DNA of 64,000 nucleotides, taken from an uncultured Prevotella sp. GTDB taxonomy: Bacteria; Bacteroidota; Bacteroidia; Bacteroidales; Bacteroidaceae. Where the stretch lies: assembly GCA_946614435.1 (NCBI GenBank), contig CAMOGW010000010.1, positions 1-64,000 of the forward strand, written 5' to 3'. The position numbers and the translations under genes are program-made. Shown in pieces: positions 25,875 through 35,557 of the stretch; position 1 is the stretch's first letter, and each line of letters opens with the position of its first letter. Under the pieces are notes generated by a model, which had not been told where the DNA came from, ran no database searches, and was given only the letters and a program-made list of their open reading frames with translations.

Positions 25875-25982
25875 CTAATAAGTCGCCAGATAGTACATGT
25901 AGGCAAGGACAATGATGGCCAATGGGATGATGGCCAGTCCGACCCATAGCTTGAAGTTGGGGTGTGAGGTATCTCTTTTCAT
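25875..25982 (-). CDS. Small 35-residue membrane protein between polymerase and flippase genes
   Basis: An open frame reads MKRDTSHPNFKLWVGLAIIP and continues with a hydrophobic stretch ending YYLATY and a TAG stop. It is a short charged N-terminus followed by one membrane helix (about residues 12-32). Its ATG overlaps the polymerase stop codon as ATGA, the coupling used elsewhere in this locus, and it fills the gap before the flippase gene. No family is recognised. It may be a small partner of the polymerase or flippase. Confidence 0.6.
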   Translation of the reverse strand: MKRDTSHPNFKLWVGLAIIPLAIIVLAYMYYLATY

Positions 25983-27364
25983 AATTGTTTGTTAGCACCT
26001 ATTATAGGCATCTTTGCATCAGCATCTCGTTTCTGCATTATCCTCATCGTCAGGTCAAGACGCAGGAGTCTGAGCAGTTCCAGTTTTGAAATATCTGACG
26101 GTTTGGCAAATATGTCTTGTATGAAAAGCCGGAACTCAGCATCGGTCATCCGTCTGAACTCTGGAGAATAGCACAATGCCATTAAAAGGAAGAGCGTCAC
26201 ATCGAGAATCTGGAACATATAGGGATTCTCTATCCATCCGAATGTCCAGTGGAATGCCAGTATAACCCCCATCATCTTTACATATACGTTGCGTGAGCGG
26301 TAAAGGGCGATGATGGAGCCGAAGAGGTACATGATGAACACCAGTATGACTCCCACAATACCATCCCAGATGAAGATGTTTATATGGCCTACCTCCGAAG
26401 CAAACCGCTCATCGTCGTCAATTCCCGTTGCACCTTCTGCTTTCCCGTCCAGATAAAAGAAATGGGGCGACGAATAGCCACGCGCCGGCGTGCGGCCTAT
26501 CCACAGATGATCGTTGTCGAAAGCTGAGGCAATAGACTCCACATAGATGAATGTCCGCGTGTCCTGTGTGTAGTCCTCCCCTTCCTCGTCATCCGATAGT
26601 GTGCTGTATGTCACGGTGACGTGTTTCGATATGTCGTTCATATTGGGATCGAAAATGTTGTAACTGCCGGTCAGACCCAGCGTAAGCAGGATTATGCCTA
26701 TGGCATAAGGCACCCAGTGCATGAAGTTGAAAGCAATATTTCTCAGGACTACGGGAAACATCGACACGATGAATACCATGAGCGTGAACATCTCTTTGAG
26801 AAGCCCAGAGCGATTATCCAAAGCCAAAGCTATGACGATGAACACCACGGCTGTCACCCATTTCCACTCTGTTGACATAGCATCGCAGAAACAGATGTAG
26901 ATGATGAAGAAGGGACAGAGAAAATAAGGATACGCAGAAAGGGGCAATGCCCATCCGAACAGCAGTAGTGCCATTACGGGCAGACCTCTGTTGAGCAGCC
27001 TGAGCGTGACGATGCAGTTGGCAGGCTTGGCAAAGAGAAAAACAGAGATAGGCACTAGCGTGTACATCGTACCCCTGACAAACTGGTTCATCACCCAGTA
27101 TGTCTTAATCATGAACACACCCCTGACAATACAGACGACAGCCCATATAAGGTAGAGGAATATGAATACATAAACGGGGTCTTTGTACAATCTGTTTCTT
27201 ATAAGGCTGTAAAAGCTAACGCCGATAATACTATAGGCGCAAACATAGTATAGCAGCGTGTTGCTGATTTTCACCTTGCTCTGTATAGTGACTGACGGAA
27301 GTGCCATGAGGCACAACATCACCCCGGCAAAGAGCATGACATGGCGGTTAGAGATCCTTATCAT
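25979..27364 (-). CDS. O-antigen/exopolysaccharide polymerase-like protein (Wzy type)
   Basis: A 461-residue protein with about ten or more membrane helices and one large loop (about residues 255-345) rich in acidic residues, the usual layout of Wzy polymerases. These families have little sequence conservation, so the call rests on topology and on position between the flippase and Stealth genes. The start at 27364 (MIRISNRHVMLFAG) is preferred because an earlier ATG at 27445 would overlap the upstream gene by about 98 bases; from 27364 the overlap is 17. Confidence 0.7.
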   Translation of the reverse strand: MIRISNRHVMLFAGVMLCLMALPSVTIQSKVKISNTLLYYVCAYSIIGVSFYSLIRNRLYKDPVYVFIFLYLIWAVVCIVRGVFMIKTYWVMNQFVRGTMYTLVPISVFLFAKPANCIVTLRLLNRGLPVMALLLFGWALPLSAYPYFLCPFFIIYICFCDAMSTEWKWVTAVVFIVIALALDNRSGLLKEMFTLMVFIVSMFPVVLRNIAFNFMHWVPYAIGIILLTLGLTGSYNIFDPNMNDISKHVTVTYSTLSDDEEGEDYTQDTRTFIYVESIASAFDNDHLWIGRTPARGYSSPHFFYLDGKAEGATGIDDDERFASEVGHINIFIWDGIVGVILVFIMYLFGSIIALYRSRNVYVKMMGVILAFHWTFGWIENPYMFQILDVTLFLLMALCYSPEFRRMTDAEFRLFIQDIFAKPSDISKLELLRLLRLDLTMRIMQKRDADAKMPIIGANKQL

Positions 27365-28373
27365 GCTTTTCAGTGCATTCAAATAGACTCGGCTTGGGCA
27401 GCAGTTGCTCGAATCTGTGCTTGATGTCAGCAATGAGACGCACAAAATCCTGATATGTCGAAGAGTCGTTCAGAACAACAATCTTTATTTTTTCGTCGGT
27501 CAAGTCAGTGGACAAATCGTCTAACTGCTGTTCTACATGAAAATAGTAATGCCTCTCAGGAATCTGCCAAGCCTTAGTAAACTCACCCTTGCACAACCGC
27601 CAGTAGCGGAACAGCCAAGGACTGATATCACTAGCACTGCGGAAGCGTTGCCTTGTGGTAGCCTCCATAATTCCAGGGCAAAAGCGTCGTACTTCCCCGA
27701 TGGTGTGCTTCTGCAAGGCCAAGGCAGAGTGTGGATCCAAGAAGCTTGCAAACTGCGGGTTCAGCAAAGACTGTATGTTGCCGCGCAATTGATGCCATCC
27801 ATAGCCAGTCCAAAACCACTTGCCAAAATGTCTGAACAGGGTTGCGTACTTGTCGAAACGGCTGTTGATGACATTTACATTATTGCTCACGATGTGGTTC
27901 ATCATGTCGTTGCCCTGTTGCCCCCGCCACCAGGTGACAGCAACGTCACAAGGCTGACCATTGCGGAAAAAATAATCTTGACCAACGTTGCCGACAAGAA
28001 ACACGTCATCGTTGAAATATACGAAATCCTCACTCAGACCCTCTATTTTGTCGAGGCACATCTCTATGGCGTTGCTGTTGAAGGTGGGTAGAGACTCTGG
28101 CGGCATAATGTCACTATGCTTTACCAGGTGAAGTTTGGGATGCTGGGTGTTCAGCCATGACGGCAGTTGGCCATTTGTCACGAAGTGGATTCGCCGCACC
28201 CACGGTGCAAACTGCTCCACACCTCGAAACCAGTAGCGCAACAGATGCCAGTCACGGTAGCGCGGCTCGCTATCATCAATGTTACTGGTATTGGCAGGCA
28301 GCCATTGGTGAAAGGCTGCCTGCCACTGAGGATCCTCATTATCTACCCATGTTATGACAAAGTCAATATCCAT
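27348..28373 (-). CDS. Stealth-family sugar-phosphate transferase
   Basis: A 341-residue protein with the conserved regions of the Stealth family: DIDFVITWVDNEDP at the N-terminus (CR1), and the block from RYRDWHLLRYWFRGVEQFAP to VTNGQLPSWL, followed by SEDFVYFNDDVFLVG (CR2). Stealth proteins transfer hexose-1-phosphate units in capsule synthesis. This implies that the polymer contains phosphodiester-linked sugars. Confidence 0.88.
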   Translation of the reverse strand: MDIDFVITWVDNEDPQWQAAFHQWLPANTSNIDDSEPRYRDWHLLRYWFRGVEQFAPWVRRIHFVTNGQLPSWLNTQHPKLHLVKHSDIMPPESLPTFNSNAIEMCLDKIEGLSEDFVYFNDDVFLVGNVGQDYFFRNGQPCDVAVTWWRGQQGNDMMNHIVSNNVNVINSRFDKYATLFRHFGKWFWTGYGWHQLRGNIQSLLNPQFASFLDPHSALALQKHTIGEVRRFCPGIMEATTRQRFRSASDISPWLFRYWRLCKGEFTKAWQIPERHYYFHVEQQLDDLSTDLTDEKIKIVVLNDSSTYQDFVRLIADIKHRFEQLLPKPSLFECTEKHDKDL

Positions 28374-28379
28374 GAAGTA

Positions 28380-30827
28380 TTACTTCCACGGAGTAGCAGT
28401 TGGGTCGTAGTAGTTGTTGTCGTAGCGATAGTCACTCCCCTTCTTGTTGTAGTACCAGTCCATATAATTGTATCCCTTGGCATCACGCCAGGCCTTGTAA
28501 TACTTGAAGGTCTTGTCGATGCGGACTCCTGGCTCTGGTGCTTTCCAATCGGCTACGCCCGACAGGCTAATGGCAAAGGGGAACTCACTATTATCGCTTA
28601 CAAACTGCGAGGCATAATAGTTGGTGTTGATAGCACCGCTTTCGACTTCGAGTTTCCTGCCAAGCGAGGTAATGGGGTCACCTGGGATATGTATCTCAGT
28701 ACGTCCCTGTCCGATGTTGGTAGTGCCGTCAGCAGCGATGGCCTGTGCCACGAGATAGGGTCTGTATGTCAGACTTGCAACCCCGATATTGGCATTGGAC
28801 AGGTCGCGTGTGACAATGACCTCTGTCTCGCCCCTCTGGATAGCCTCGCGCTGGTCGGTGAACACGATGACACTGTTGGTGGCAGCCTCCCATCGGTTGG
28901 GCATCTCCTGACCATTCACGGTGACCTTCAGATTGCTGACAACACCCTCCTCACCTTCGGGGAACTGCACATAGAAAGCATTGTGGTCGGAGGCGGCATC
29001 CAGTGTGCTTACCAACTTGAACTTATCGCTCACGGTATAAATTTTGTTCTCGACAGTATAGGTCTGCGATTGCTCATGCTCTACGATGACATCGTTCATA
29101 TCGAAGTCATAGCCGTCGGGCCAGCGGTCTTCGAAAGCGTAAGTTGAGATGGTGTGGTACTCCTCCTGATGCAGCTTAACATTGCTGTTGGAGAGTTTTA
29201 CTGAGTTGTAGTCCTTGCGTTCCAAAGCGAAGAGAATGTCATTGTACTTGCCATCGGTACCGTCCTCCACGGAATAAACAGTGAGTTCCTCACCATAAAG
29301 CTTCTGTGTATGTTTCACATAGCGGGTCGGAATTGTATTATTATTAATTTTGAAGAGCGAGGAGTTGGTAGCCATGGGGTTGGTATTGCAGAAGTTGGTG
29401 TTACCATTATTTCCGCGCCAAGGCAAGTAACGGGAATTTGCCTGAGTGAAAACAAGTTTGCTCTTATAACCGCCTGCATCCTCTTCTCTCATGTCAATGC
29501 CATAGACATTTGAGCCATTTATATACCAAGCAGGATCATACGCATCGGCACAGAACCAGAAGCCTACCGTGTAACCCTTGGGGAATATTTTGCTGATAGC
29601 ACCTGTTTCCGGATCTTTGAACAACAGTTGGACACGATCGCCTGCACGCAGCGGCGCATCTTCCTTGTAGATGTTTTTTGAAACGGAATTGTTATTCATC
29701 GGCTGGCGACTACCTCTGTTATGAGGATTGCCTGACGAGACTTTTAATGTTGAGATGTCGATTGCCTGGTTTACCGATGCACTGGGGAACAGCACGATGC
29801 GCTCAAGAGCGTTTCCTGCAGCCACCGTGGTGGGTTCCTCGTCTGTCTTGTAGATATAATAGCCAAAGGTGTTCTGATAGGCAGCGCTCTCGCTGATGAA
29901 AGTCACCCACAACTCAGAACCGTCGTAGGATGTTGTGATGGTAGAACCGTCGGCATTTTCTACCACCGTAGTCTCACCATCCATTATTTGGTTAATATCC
30001 TCAGCTTGCAGCTGCGTGAATGAACTCTTGTTGGCATCCACCCAATTATTCTGTTCACGAGCCAGGTCAAGTGCATTGTCCTTGATGACCTGATGAACAG
30101 ACTTTAACCCATTCTCATTGCCGGTCTTACCGTAGTGGTAGTCCAGCTCGTACTGCCCGTTCACGACGGCCGTGGTGGGCATCCAGCGGTCGATGCAATA
30201 GAAATGACCCATTTCGCTCTTGGACACGGTCGACAATGTCTTGTAGCCTCTGGCCTTATCTTCATCACTTATCGTACCTTCGTGTACGGTGACATACTGG
30301 TCGATGTCGAAGAGCGTCAGGCTCGTGCCGTCGTCCTGTATGGTCGTGATGTTTCCGTCGCCATCTACGGTTGTCGTGCCAGCAGCTCTCCGCATTCCGC
30401 GGGTTGCCCGCGTACCGCTGAGCACCAGTTGACCGTTGCTTACCTCGGCCGTTATGACCCCGAGGCTGGGCTTGGTGGGGCTGACAATCCACACCTTGGT
30501 GAGAGCAGCGGGGATTTCAACGGTGGTGTTGAGTGTGCCGTTTCGGTCAGTGAAGCCAGAATAGAGCATGTCGGTATGCATCTTGGCTGTAATCAGATCT
30601 ACCTCGGTGGGGTAGATAGCCACGACCTCCTCGGCTGCCTGCGAGCCGAAATCAATAGAAAGCATGGTCTTTTCACTGGTCTTGAAACTGAAAGGCTGCA
30701 TTTTCTCCTTTACCTCATTGACATCAAACACATTCTCTTTGTCAGTACAACTAACGAATTGAACTGCGATAGCTGCTGTTGTCAATGCGACAACACACAA
30801 TCTGAAAGATAATTTTTTTCTACACAT
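28380..30827 (-). CDS. LruC-domain surface lipoprotein
   Basis: An 815-residue lipoprotein with lipobox FVSC (cysteine at about residue 27). The C-terminal half contains the segment FEDRWPDGYDFDMNDVIVEHE near residue 580, the acidic signature of LruC/DUF4842 proteins, which resembles a calcium-binding loop. A DUF4114-like stretch precedes it. The function is unknown. It stands between the chain-length gene and the Stealth gene in the polysaccharide locus and may be a surface partner of the polymer. About 60 bases separate it from the upstream gene. Confidence 0.75.
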   Translation of the reverse strand: MCRKKLSFRLCVVALTTAAIAVQFVSCTDKENVFDVNEVKEKMQPFSFKTSEKTMLSIDFGSQAAEEVVAIYPTEVDLITAKMHTDMLYSGFTDRNGTLNTTVEIPAALTKVWIVSPTKPSLGVITAEVSNGQLVLSGTRATRGMRRAAGTTTVDGDGNITTIQDDGTSLTLFDIDQYVTVHEGTISDEDKARGYKTLSTVSKSEMGHFYCIDRWMPTTAVVNGQYELDYHYGKTGNENGLKSVHQVIKDNALDLAREQNNWVDANKSSFTQLQAEDINQIMDGETTVVENADGSTITTSYDGSELWVTFISESAAYQNTFGYYIYKTDEEPTTVAAGNALERIVLFPSASVNQAIDISTLKVSSGNPHNRGSRQPMNNNSVSKNIYKEDAPLRAGDRVQLLFKDPETGAISKIFPKGYTVGFWFCADAYDPAWYINGSNVYGIDMREEDAGGYKSKLVFTQANSRYLPWRGNNGNTNFCNTNPMATNSSLFKINNNTIPTRYVKHTQKLYGEELTVYSVEDGTDGKYNDILFALERKDYNSVKLSNSNVKLHQEEYHTISTYAFEDRWPDGYDFDMNDVIVEHEQSQTYTVENKIYTVSDKFKLVSTLDAASDHNAFYVQFPEGEEGVVSNLKVTVNGQEMPNRWEAATNSVIVFTDQREAIQRGETEVIVTRDLSNANIGVASLTYRPYLVAQAIAADGTTNIGQGRTEIHIPGDPITSLGRKLEVESGAINTNYYASQFVSDNSEFPFAISLSGVADWKAPEPGVRIDKTFKYYKAWRDAKGYNYMDWYYNKKGSDYRYDNNYYDPTATPWK

Positions 30828-30886
30828 AGTAATATGGTGTCTGGGGTTTATAATATAGTTGGTTTATTTATAAATTTGACTGTTGA

Positions 30887-32782
30887 TTATTTCTTTGCCC
30901 GAGACTTGACAGCGTCGAAGCCCTTAGGCACCTCATAGTCGAAGGCACCAAAGTTGATAGGCAGCGTCTCGTTGGTCTTGGCGTCAGTCACGATGACGGC
31001 TCCGTTTTTCAGCAGTCCTTCCTTCACAGCATAGCCTATAAAGTCGATGGAACGCATCTGGCTGTAACCGGCCCTCACAACGTAGATGGTGGCATCTGCC
31101 GAGCTGCTTAGCTCTGGCAGCAGGGGGTTATCATGGTAGTTGCCCTTTGTGATTATTGTTACATCTTCCATGCCACGGTTTGCAACGGCTAGCTCCAGGT
31201 CTGTTACTAAGTTGGGGACGATCTCGTTTTCATAGCCGCTGGTCACAAGCACTTTCTTGGCACTGCTCATACGTATCCGGGTGACAATGGATTCGATAGC
31301 AGTGCTGTATAGATCGCCCTTGTCCCCTTTAGGAAGCACTCCCCAGATGGGCAGGATGCAATCCTTGAGGACATCGCTGAGGTCAACCTTCTCGTAAGGC
31401 ACACGCAGGAACCAAAGGTATATGCCTGCGAGTAGCAGACCGAGTACTAGGCCGAAGAGATATATCAACTTTGAACTCTTGAACATATACTCATCAGCCG
31501 AATAGGGTGGTGCTATCACTCGTGCCAGATCCTGTTCTCCAGCCTGCGCAATGATTGTCTCCACCCGTTTGCGCTGAAGCAGTGTATAAAGTGGTGTTAT
31601 GATGTCACGTTCACGCTCTATCTTGTCCTTGACTATTCGTTTGTGTGGCATCTTCAGCAGTCTGTCTTCGCTCTCCCGCTTGTTTTTCTCATACTTTGCC
31701 AGACGTATTTCAAACGCTTGTGACAGTTTCTCAGTCGAAATGATAATGGCCTGTCTCTGGTCTTCAATCTGGTTGGTGATAGTCATCACACGCATGGCAT
31801 CCTCACCCATGGAGGTAAGGTAGTTTGACCGTCGCATTACCAGTTCGTTAAACTGGATGACAATACGATTAATCTGCTCGTCCTCTATACCCGTGTTGGC
31901 CGGCACGACCACATAGTCCTTACCCATGTCTATCATATACTGACGGATGATTTTCAGCAGTTCTCGCTGTAACTCCATGTTGCGCACATCTGCCTCGTCA
32001 CCCTTGTCCACGCCGAGATAGTTGATAGCCTGTTCTTTGTTGTCGATGATGAAGTTGGTTTCGGAGAACACCTCGTCGTAATGATCAATTTTTTCGAGTT
32101 CGCCCTTGATACTGTCAATGACATGCGTAAGGAAACCTATTGTGCGCTGATAGCACATGTTGTTATAGTCACGGGTGTATCTGTTATATGATTCCACTAG
32201 TCCCGAAAGCACTTTCTCGTTGTTCCCTGCCTCACCCTTGCTGATTGATATTGTGACGATACTGTTTTTCTCTCCCTTCACAGGCTCTCCGTATGTCACC
32301 TCCACCAGTTCTGTATACTCTTCCGTCAACGAGTGCATCAGTTCGAGGCTGTCCTCCCTCGACATGACAGATCCCAAACGATGCATCTTCTCCATCACCG
32401 CCTTGTCGAACACCTTTCGTGAGCGCAACATGCCCTGCACCACAGGCTTCGACATCATAATGGCCATCTCGTCGTATTTGTTAGTCGTAGTGTTCCATCC
32501 TGTAATCTGTCCTACAATCTCGTATGATATGTTGTTATTGCGATTTCCCTCTCTCTCTTTGATGAGCATCACGTCCATTTTGGTAATCGTATGGTGTATC
32601 TTGCTCAGCGGGAAGTGTATGACCCATGCCATAATAAGGCATAGTAAGAAGAGTGTCGATGCACCCAGCCATCCGTGCCATACCTTCCTTAGGATGTGGG
32701 TCACGATGCTTGTCTTATGCTTGCCCTCGCGCTTGGTCTGCTGCCCCAGCAGCAGCTGGTATAGTTCATCTATCGATTCCAT
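30887..32782 (-). CDS. Wzc-like chain-length determinant with degenerate ATPase domain
   Basis: A 631-residue inner-membrane protein: first helix about 36-56, a long periplasmic region with coiled coil (about 60-430), second helix about 441-461, then a cytoplasmic domain. In active BY-kinases this last domain has Walker A (GEGKST type) and a Walker A' IDaDxR. Here the equivalent positions read VTSGYENEIVPNLVTDLE and VTIITKGNYHDN, with neither motif, and there is no tyrosine-rich tail. It probably controls chain length without kinase activity. Confidence 0.82.
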   Translation of the reverse strand: MESIDELYQLLLGQQTKREGKHKTSIVTHILRKVWHGWLGASTLFLLCLIMAWVIHFPLSKIHHTITKMDVMLIKEREGNRNNNISYEIVGQITGWNTTTNKYDEMAIMMSKPVVQGMLRSRKVFDKAVMEKMHRLGSVMSREDSLELMHSLTEEYTELVEVTYGEPVKGEKNSIVTISISKGEAGNNEKVLSGLVESYNRYTRDYNNMCYQRTIGFLTHVIDSIKGELEKIDHYDEVFSETNFIIDNKEQAINYLGVDKGDEADVRNMELQRELLKIIRQYMIDMGKDYVVVPANTGIEDEQINRIVIQFNELVMRRSNYLTSMGEDAMRVMTITNQIEDQRQAIIISTEKLSQAFEIRLAKYEKNKRESEDRLLKMPHKRIVKDKIERERDIITPLYTLLQRKRVETIIAQAGEQDLARVIAPPYSADEYMFKSSKLIYLFGLVLGLLLAGIYLWFLRVPYEKVDLSDVLKDCILPIWGVLPKGDKGDLYSTAIESIVTRIRMSSAKKVLVTSGYENEIVPNLVTDLELAVANRGMEDVTIITKGNYHDNPLLPELSSSADATIYVVRAGYSQMRSIDFIGYAVKEGLLKNGAVIVTDAKTNETLPINFGAFDYEVPKGFDAVKSRAKK

Positions 32783-32824
32783 AAGTGTTTTTTCTTACTG
32801 CGTCTTTGCCGACTCTCATGGGTT

Positions 32825-33631
32825 CTACCGTGTCAGAGCAATAATCAGTGTACCCAGAGTAAGAATAGTATTCAGTCCGCTAAACAGCCAGTTATGTGCC
32901 GTCTCATTGCTTCGTGCATGCTCTACTCTGTTATTGATGGGCGGCACGTAGATGACATCGTTCTGCTGTAGGAATAGTTCGCGGCTGTCAAGAATGTCAC
33001 TTTTAGTCAAGTCGAATGTGAAATGCTGCATGCGCCCATTTTCCATTCGTATAAGTTTCACGGTGCGCCTGTTAGCCGTGAGTTTCATGTCGCCGGCCAG
33101 AGCCAGCGCCTCAAGGAAGGTGCAGCTGTTATTCTTGATTTCAAATGTTCCCGGATGTTCTACCTCTCCAAGAACGTTGATTCGGAAATTCTCGATAGCC
33201 ACGAAAATGGTCATGCCTTTAATCGTCTCATCCAGACGCTGGTGCAGGTATCGACGAAGGTCGTTGGTCGTCAGGCCTGCCACATGTATCTTTCCCAAAA
33301 CGGGGAAAATAATGTTGCCATTCTCGTCTACGTCGTAAGGTAACTGGGTCTCACGTGTTCCTCCAGAACCCAGACTGGTATCCGAGACTGAGTTCAGCGT
33401 TTGGTTATAGGGCATGATGAGGTACTTGTCGGCTCCGAACACCATAATGGTAAGTTGGTCGCCGGGACGTATCTTGACGTCCGTCTCTGTCAACTTACTA
33501 TGTAGTTGCACTTCGTCCAAATCCTGAAAATATACTACCTCGCGCAATGAGTTGCACGACGTGAAGAAAACCATGGTGAAAAGCATGGCGAATAGTGCGC
33601 TGCACTTCATAATATGTCTATTGTTGTTCAT
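32825..33631 (-). CDS. Polysaccharide export lipoprotein (Wza-like)
   Basis: A 268-residue outer-membrane lipoprotein (lipobox FTSC). A polysaccharide biosynthesis/export domain is seen in IRPGDQLTIMVFG and FPVLGKIHVAGLTTNDL, then an SLBB-type domain in RINVLGEVEHPGTFEI, and a C-terminal hydrophobic helix. It forms the outer-membrane part of the export channel with the Wzc-like protein. The start at 33631 (MNNNRHIMKCSALF) overlaps the upstream gene by 14 bases; ATG at 33610 is an alternative. Confidence 0.87.
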   Translation of the reverse strand: MNNNRHIMKCSALFAMLFTMVFFTSCNSLREVVYFQDLDEVQLHSKLTETDVKIRPGDQLTIMVFGADKYLIMPYNQTLNSVSDTSLGSGGTRETQLPYDVDENGNIIFPVLGKIHVAGLTTNDLRRYLHQRLDETIKGMTIFVAIENFRINVLGEVEHPGTFEIKNNSCTFLEALALAGDMKLTANRRTVKLIRMENGRMQHFTFDLTKSDILDSRELFLQQNDVIYVPPINNRVEHARSNETAHNWLFSGLNTILTLGTLIIALTR

Positions 33632-34823
33632 TCTTTTTCTTATATCTGATGATGCCTGCCCGGCTCCAAATACTAAACGGTGGTATGGGTGATGCCTCCT
33701 GATGCTTAGTGATAACGACACGATCCAGCACCTTCGGGCTCTTTTTGGCGATGTAGTTGAGTATTCGTTCCTCGCGGTTCTCTGCACGGAACTGGTTGTA
33801 GACGGGCGTCTCGTCACCGTCGCTATAGACATCGATGCTGGCCACCTCGTCGGGGTTAGCCTCCAGCCGTGCTATCAGTTTGTCGAGCTTCTTGTGCTGC
33901 AGGGGTGTGAGATAACTGTAGTGGGTGGGAATGGTGATTACACTGTCGTTACTGCCCGGATTATGAATACCTCTCTTCTCGAAATAGCGATTCAGGCGAC
34001 GGTTCATTTCGTCGAAATAGTAATTCTCGTTGTGACGGCAGTTGTGGAAACCGATCTCGCCCTTGCTGTTAGTGAAACGATAGACAAAGCCGAAGTTGAA
34101 GGTCAGATAGTTGCGACCGCCACCATTGCTTAGCGGCTGCCCGTTGTAACCACCTGATGCATGGTGCCACATACCCGAAAGGACCAGACTGTAATGGTCG
34201 CCTTGACGTAGTTGGGCCTCTAAGCCCAGATGTCCGCCTCCGCACCATTTACCCTTATGCTCGACAGGAAAGACTTTTTCCCATTCTTTTACCTTTTTCT
34301 GGAAACCAAAAGAGCGGAAGCCATCGACACCGGCGACAAGCCATAGGCGAAAACGCTCGTTGTAGTTGTAGGACTTAAAAATGCGGTTCAGACTGAACAT
34401 GACGTCCGTCTTTGCTCCTAACATACAGAAGTTATAGGGTTCGTAGTTGCCACGGTCCTTCATCATCGTCTGTAACTCCTGGGGTATGCTGGCCTCCTGT
34501 GACATGAACCAGAGTCCAGCACGCAGGGCAATAACTTTGCTGAAATGCTTGCCTAACCAGAAATCAACCTGCGGACGCAGCATCTTGAAGAACCTTTCCT
34601 GCCTCACATATTCCGACATGGAATAGTTAACACCTATGCTGGCTCCAAAGAAAAGGTTATCCCAGAACTTATATTTATGTTGAACAGGGGCATTGATCAC
34701 CTCTTCCAACTCGTACTGGGCTTTGCTACTCAAGCTCTCTATCTTTTTTGAGTCCTGTGCATCGACCTGTAGGGTGACACAACAGAGCATCATAACAATG
34801 ATTATATGACCGATTGTCTTCAT
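33618..34823 (-). CDS. Outer-membrane beta-barrel protein with OmpA-like C-terminus
   Basis: A 401-residue secreted protein (signal peptide to about residue 22, VDAQ). The first two thirds alternate aromatic and polar residues as in an 8-10-strand barrel. The last third (SYLTPLQHKKLDKLIARLE, then VDVYSDGDETP-like text and NREERILNYI) has the layout of an OmpA peptidoglycan-binding domain, though diverged. It lies between the antiterminator and the export lipoprotein and could anchor the secretion machinery. Confidence 0.65.
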   Translation of the reverse strand: MKTIGHIIIVMMLCCVTLQVDAQDSKKIESLSSKAQYELEEVINAPVQHKYKFWDNLFFGASIGVNYSMSEYVRQERFFKMLRPQVDFWLGKHFSKVIALRAGLWFMSQEASIPQELQTMMKDRGNYEPYNFCMLGAKTDVMFSLNRIFKSYNYNERFRLWLVAGVDGFRSFGFQKKVKEWEKVFPVEHKGKWCGGGHLGLEAQLRQGDHYSLVLSGMWHHASGGYNGQPLSNGGGRNYLTFNFGFVYRFTNSKGEIGFHNCRHNENYYFDEMNRRLNRYFEKRGIHNPGSNDSVITIPTHYSYLTPLQHKKLDKLIARLEANPDEVASIDVYSDGDETPVYNQFRAENREERILNYIAKKSPKVLDRVVITKHQEASPIPPFSIWSRAGIIRYKKKNEQQ

Positions 34824-34832
34824 AAATACTTC

Positions 34833-35408
34833 TCAGATTCTCTCAATGTCGCTCTTATTGATGCGTACGTAGGCAAAGCCGATGCCATGCAGCAGGACCC
34901 CCACATAAAACTCGGAGTTGTGAACACTGTAGATGTCGCCTTCCAATCCCTGGAACGGTCCACGCACCACTCGGAACTTGTCGCCCTCAAGAAATGTCTT
35001 GCGCATGTGTCCGTCCAACTCGACAGGTACGTCGCTCTGGCCTAACATAAAGCGCAACTTCTCTATCTCGCCATCTGATATTATAGCAGGAGTCTTTTCT
35101 CCAGGATTGACCAACAGACCACGGACATAAGAGAGGCGTTTCAACTCAACAAAGAGAGTAGGCAGACACCTGACGAAGACAATGTTGGGGATAACTATGC
35201 GTTGTATCTTTTTCTTACGGTCGCTCCAGAACCTGATTTCTTCCTGGACGGGCACATAGCATTCATCCACCAGAGGCTCCAACTGACGTGCCACCTGCCG
35301 TTCACAGTTGGTGTGCACAAGGGCTGCCACCCACGTGCTGGTCACGGCTACGCCGCCGTCTGTCACATTGGCAGGCGAAAGATGAGTCACTTCTGAATGG
35401 TCGTACAT
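34833..35408 (-). CDS. UpxY-family transcription antiterminator of the polysaccharide locus
   Basis: A 191-residue NusG-like protein. TSTWVAALVHTNCERQVARQL begins the NGN domain, IPNIVFVRC and KRLSYVRGLLV continue it, and the C-terminal FLEGDKFRVVRGPFQGLEGD is the KOW motif. In Bacteroides such first-gene NusG paralogs prevent early termination in the leader of their own polysaccharide operon. Its position as first gene of the locus fits this. The start at 35408 is chosen; a -7-like box (TAATTTTG) is at 35465-35472 on the minus strand. Confidence 0.87.
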   Translation of the reverse strand: MYDHSEVTHLSPANVTDGGVAVTSTWVAALVHTNCERQVARQLEPLVDECYVPVQEEIRFWSDRKKKIQRIVIPNIVFVRCLPTLFVELKRLSYVRGLLVNPGEKTPAIISDGEIEKLRFMLGQSDVPVELDGHMRKTFLEGDKFRVVRGPFQGLEGDIYSVHNSEFYVGVLLHGIGFAYVRINKSDIERI

Positions 35409-35557
35409 AAACGAATGTTGAAAATTTTCGAATCCGCTATACAATGCGACATTTTTATTATTTGCAAAATTATATAATTTTCATCACAAATCTTGAAAAC
35501 GAATGTACTCATTAAGTTTCTTTAATATATTATCCATGTTTTTTTACTATTCAGCCA

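Noticed and set aside
28167..29147. 326-codon plus-strand frame across the Stealth and LruC genes
   Set aside because: It spans two well-supported minus-strand genes and has low-complexity valine-rich sequence.
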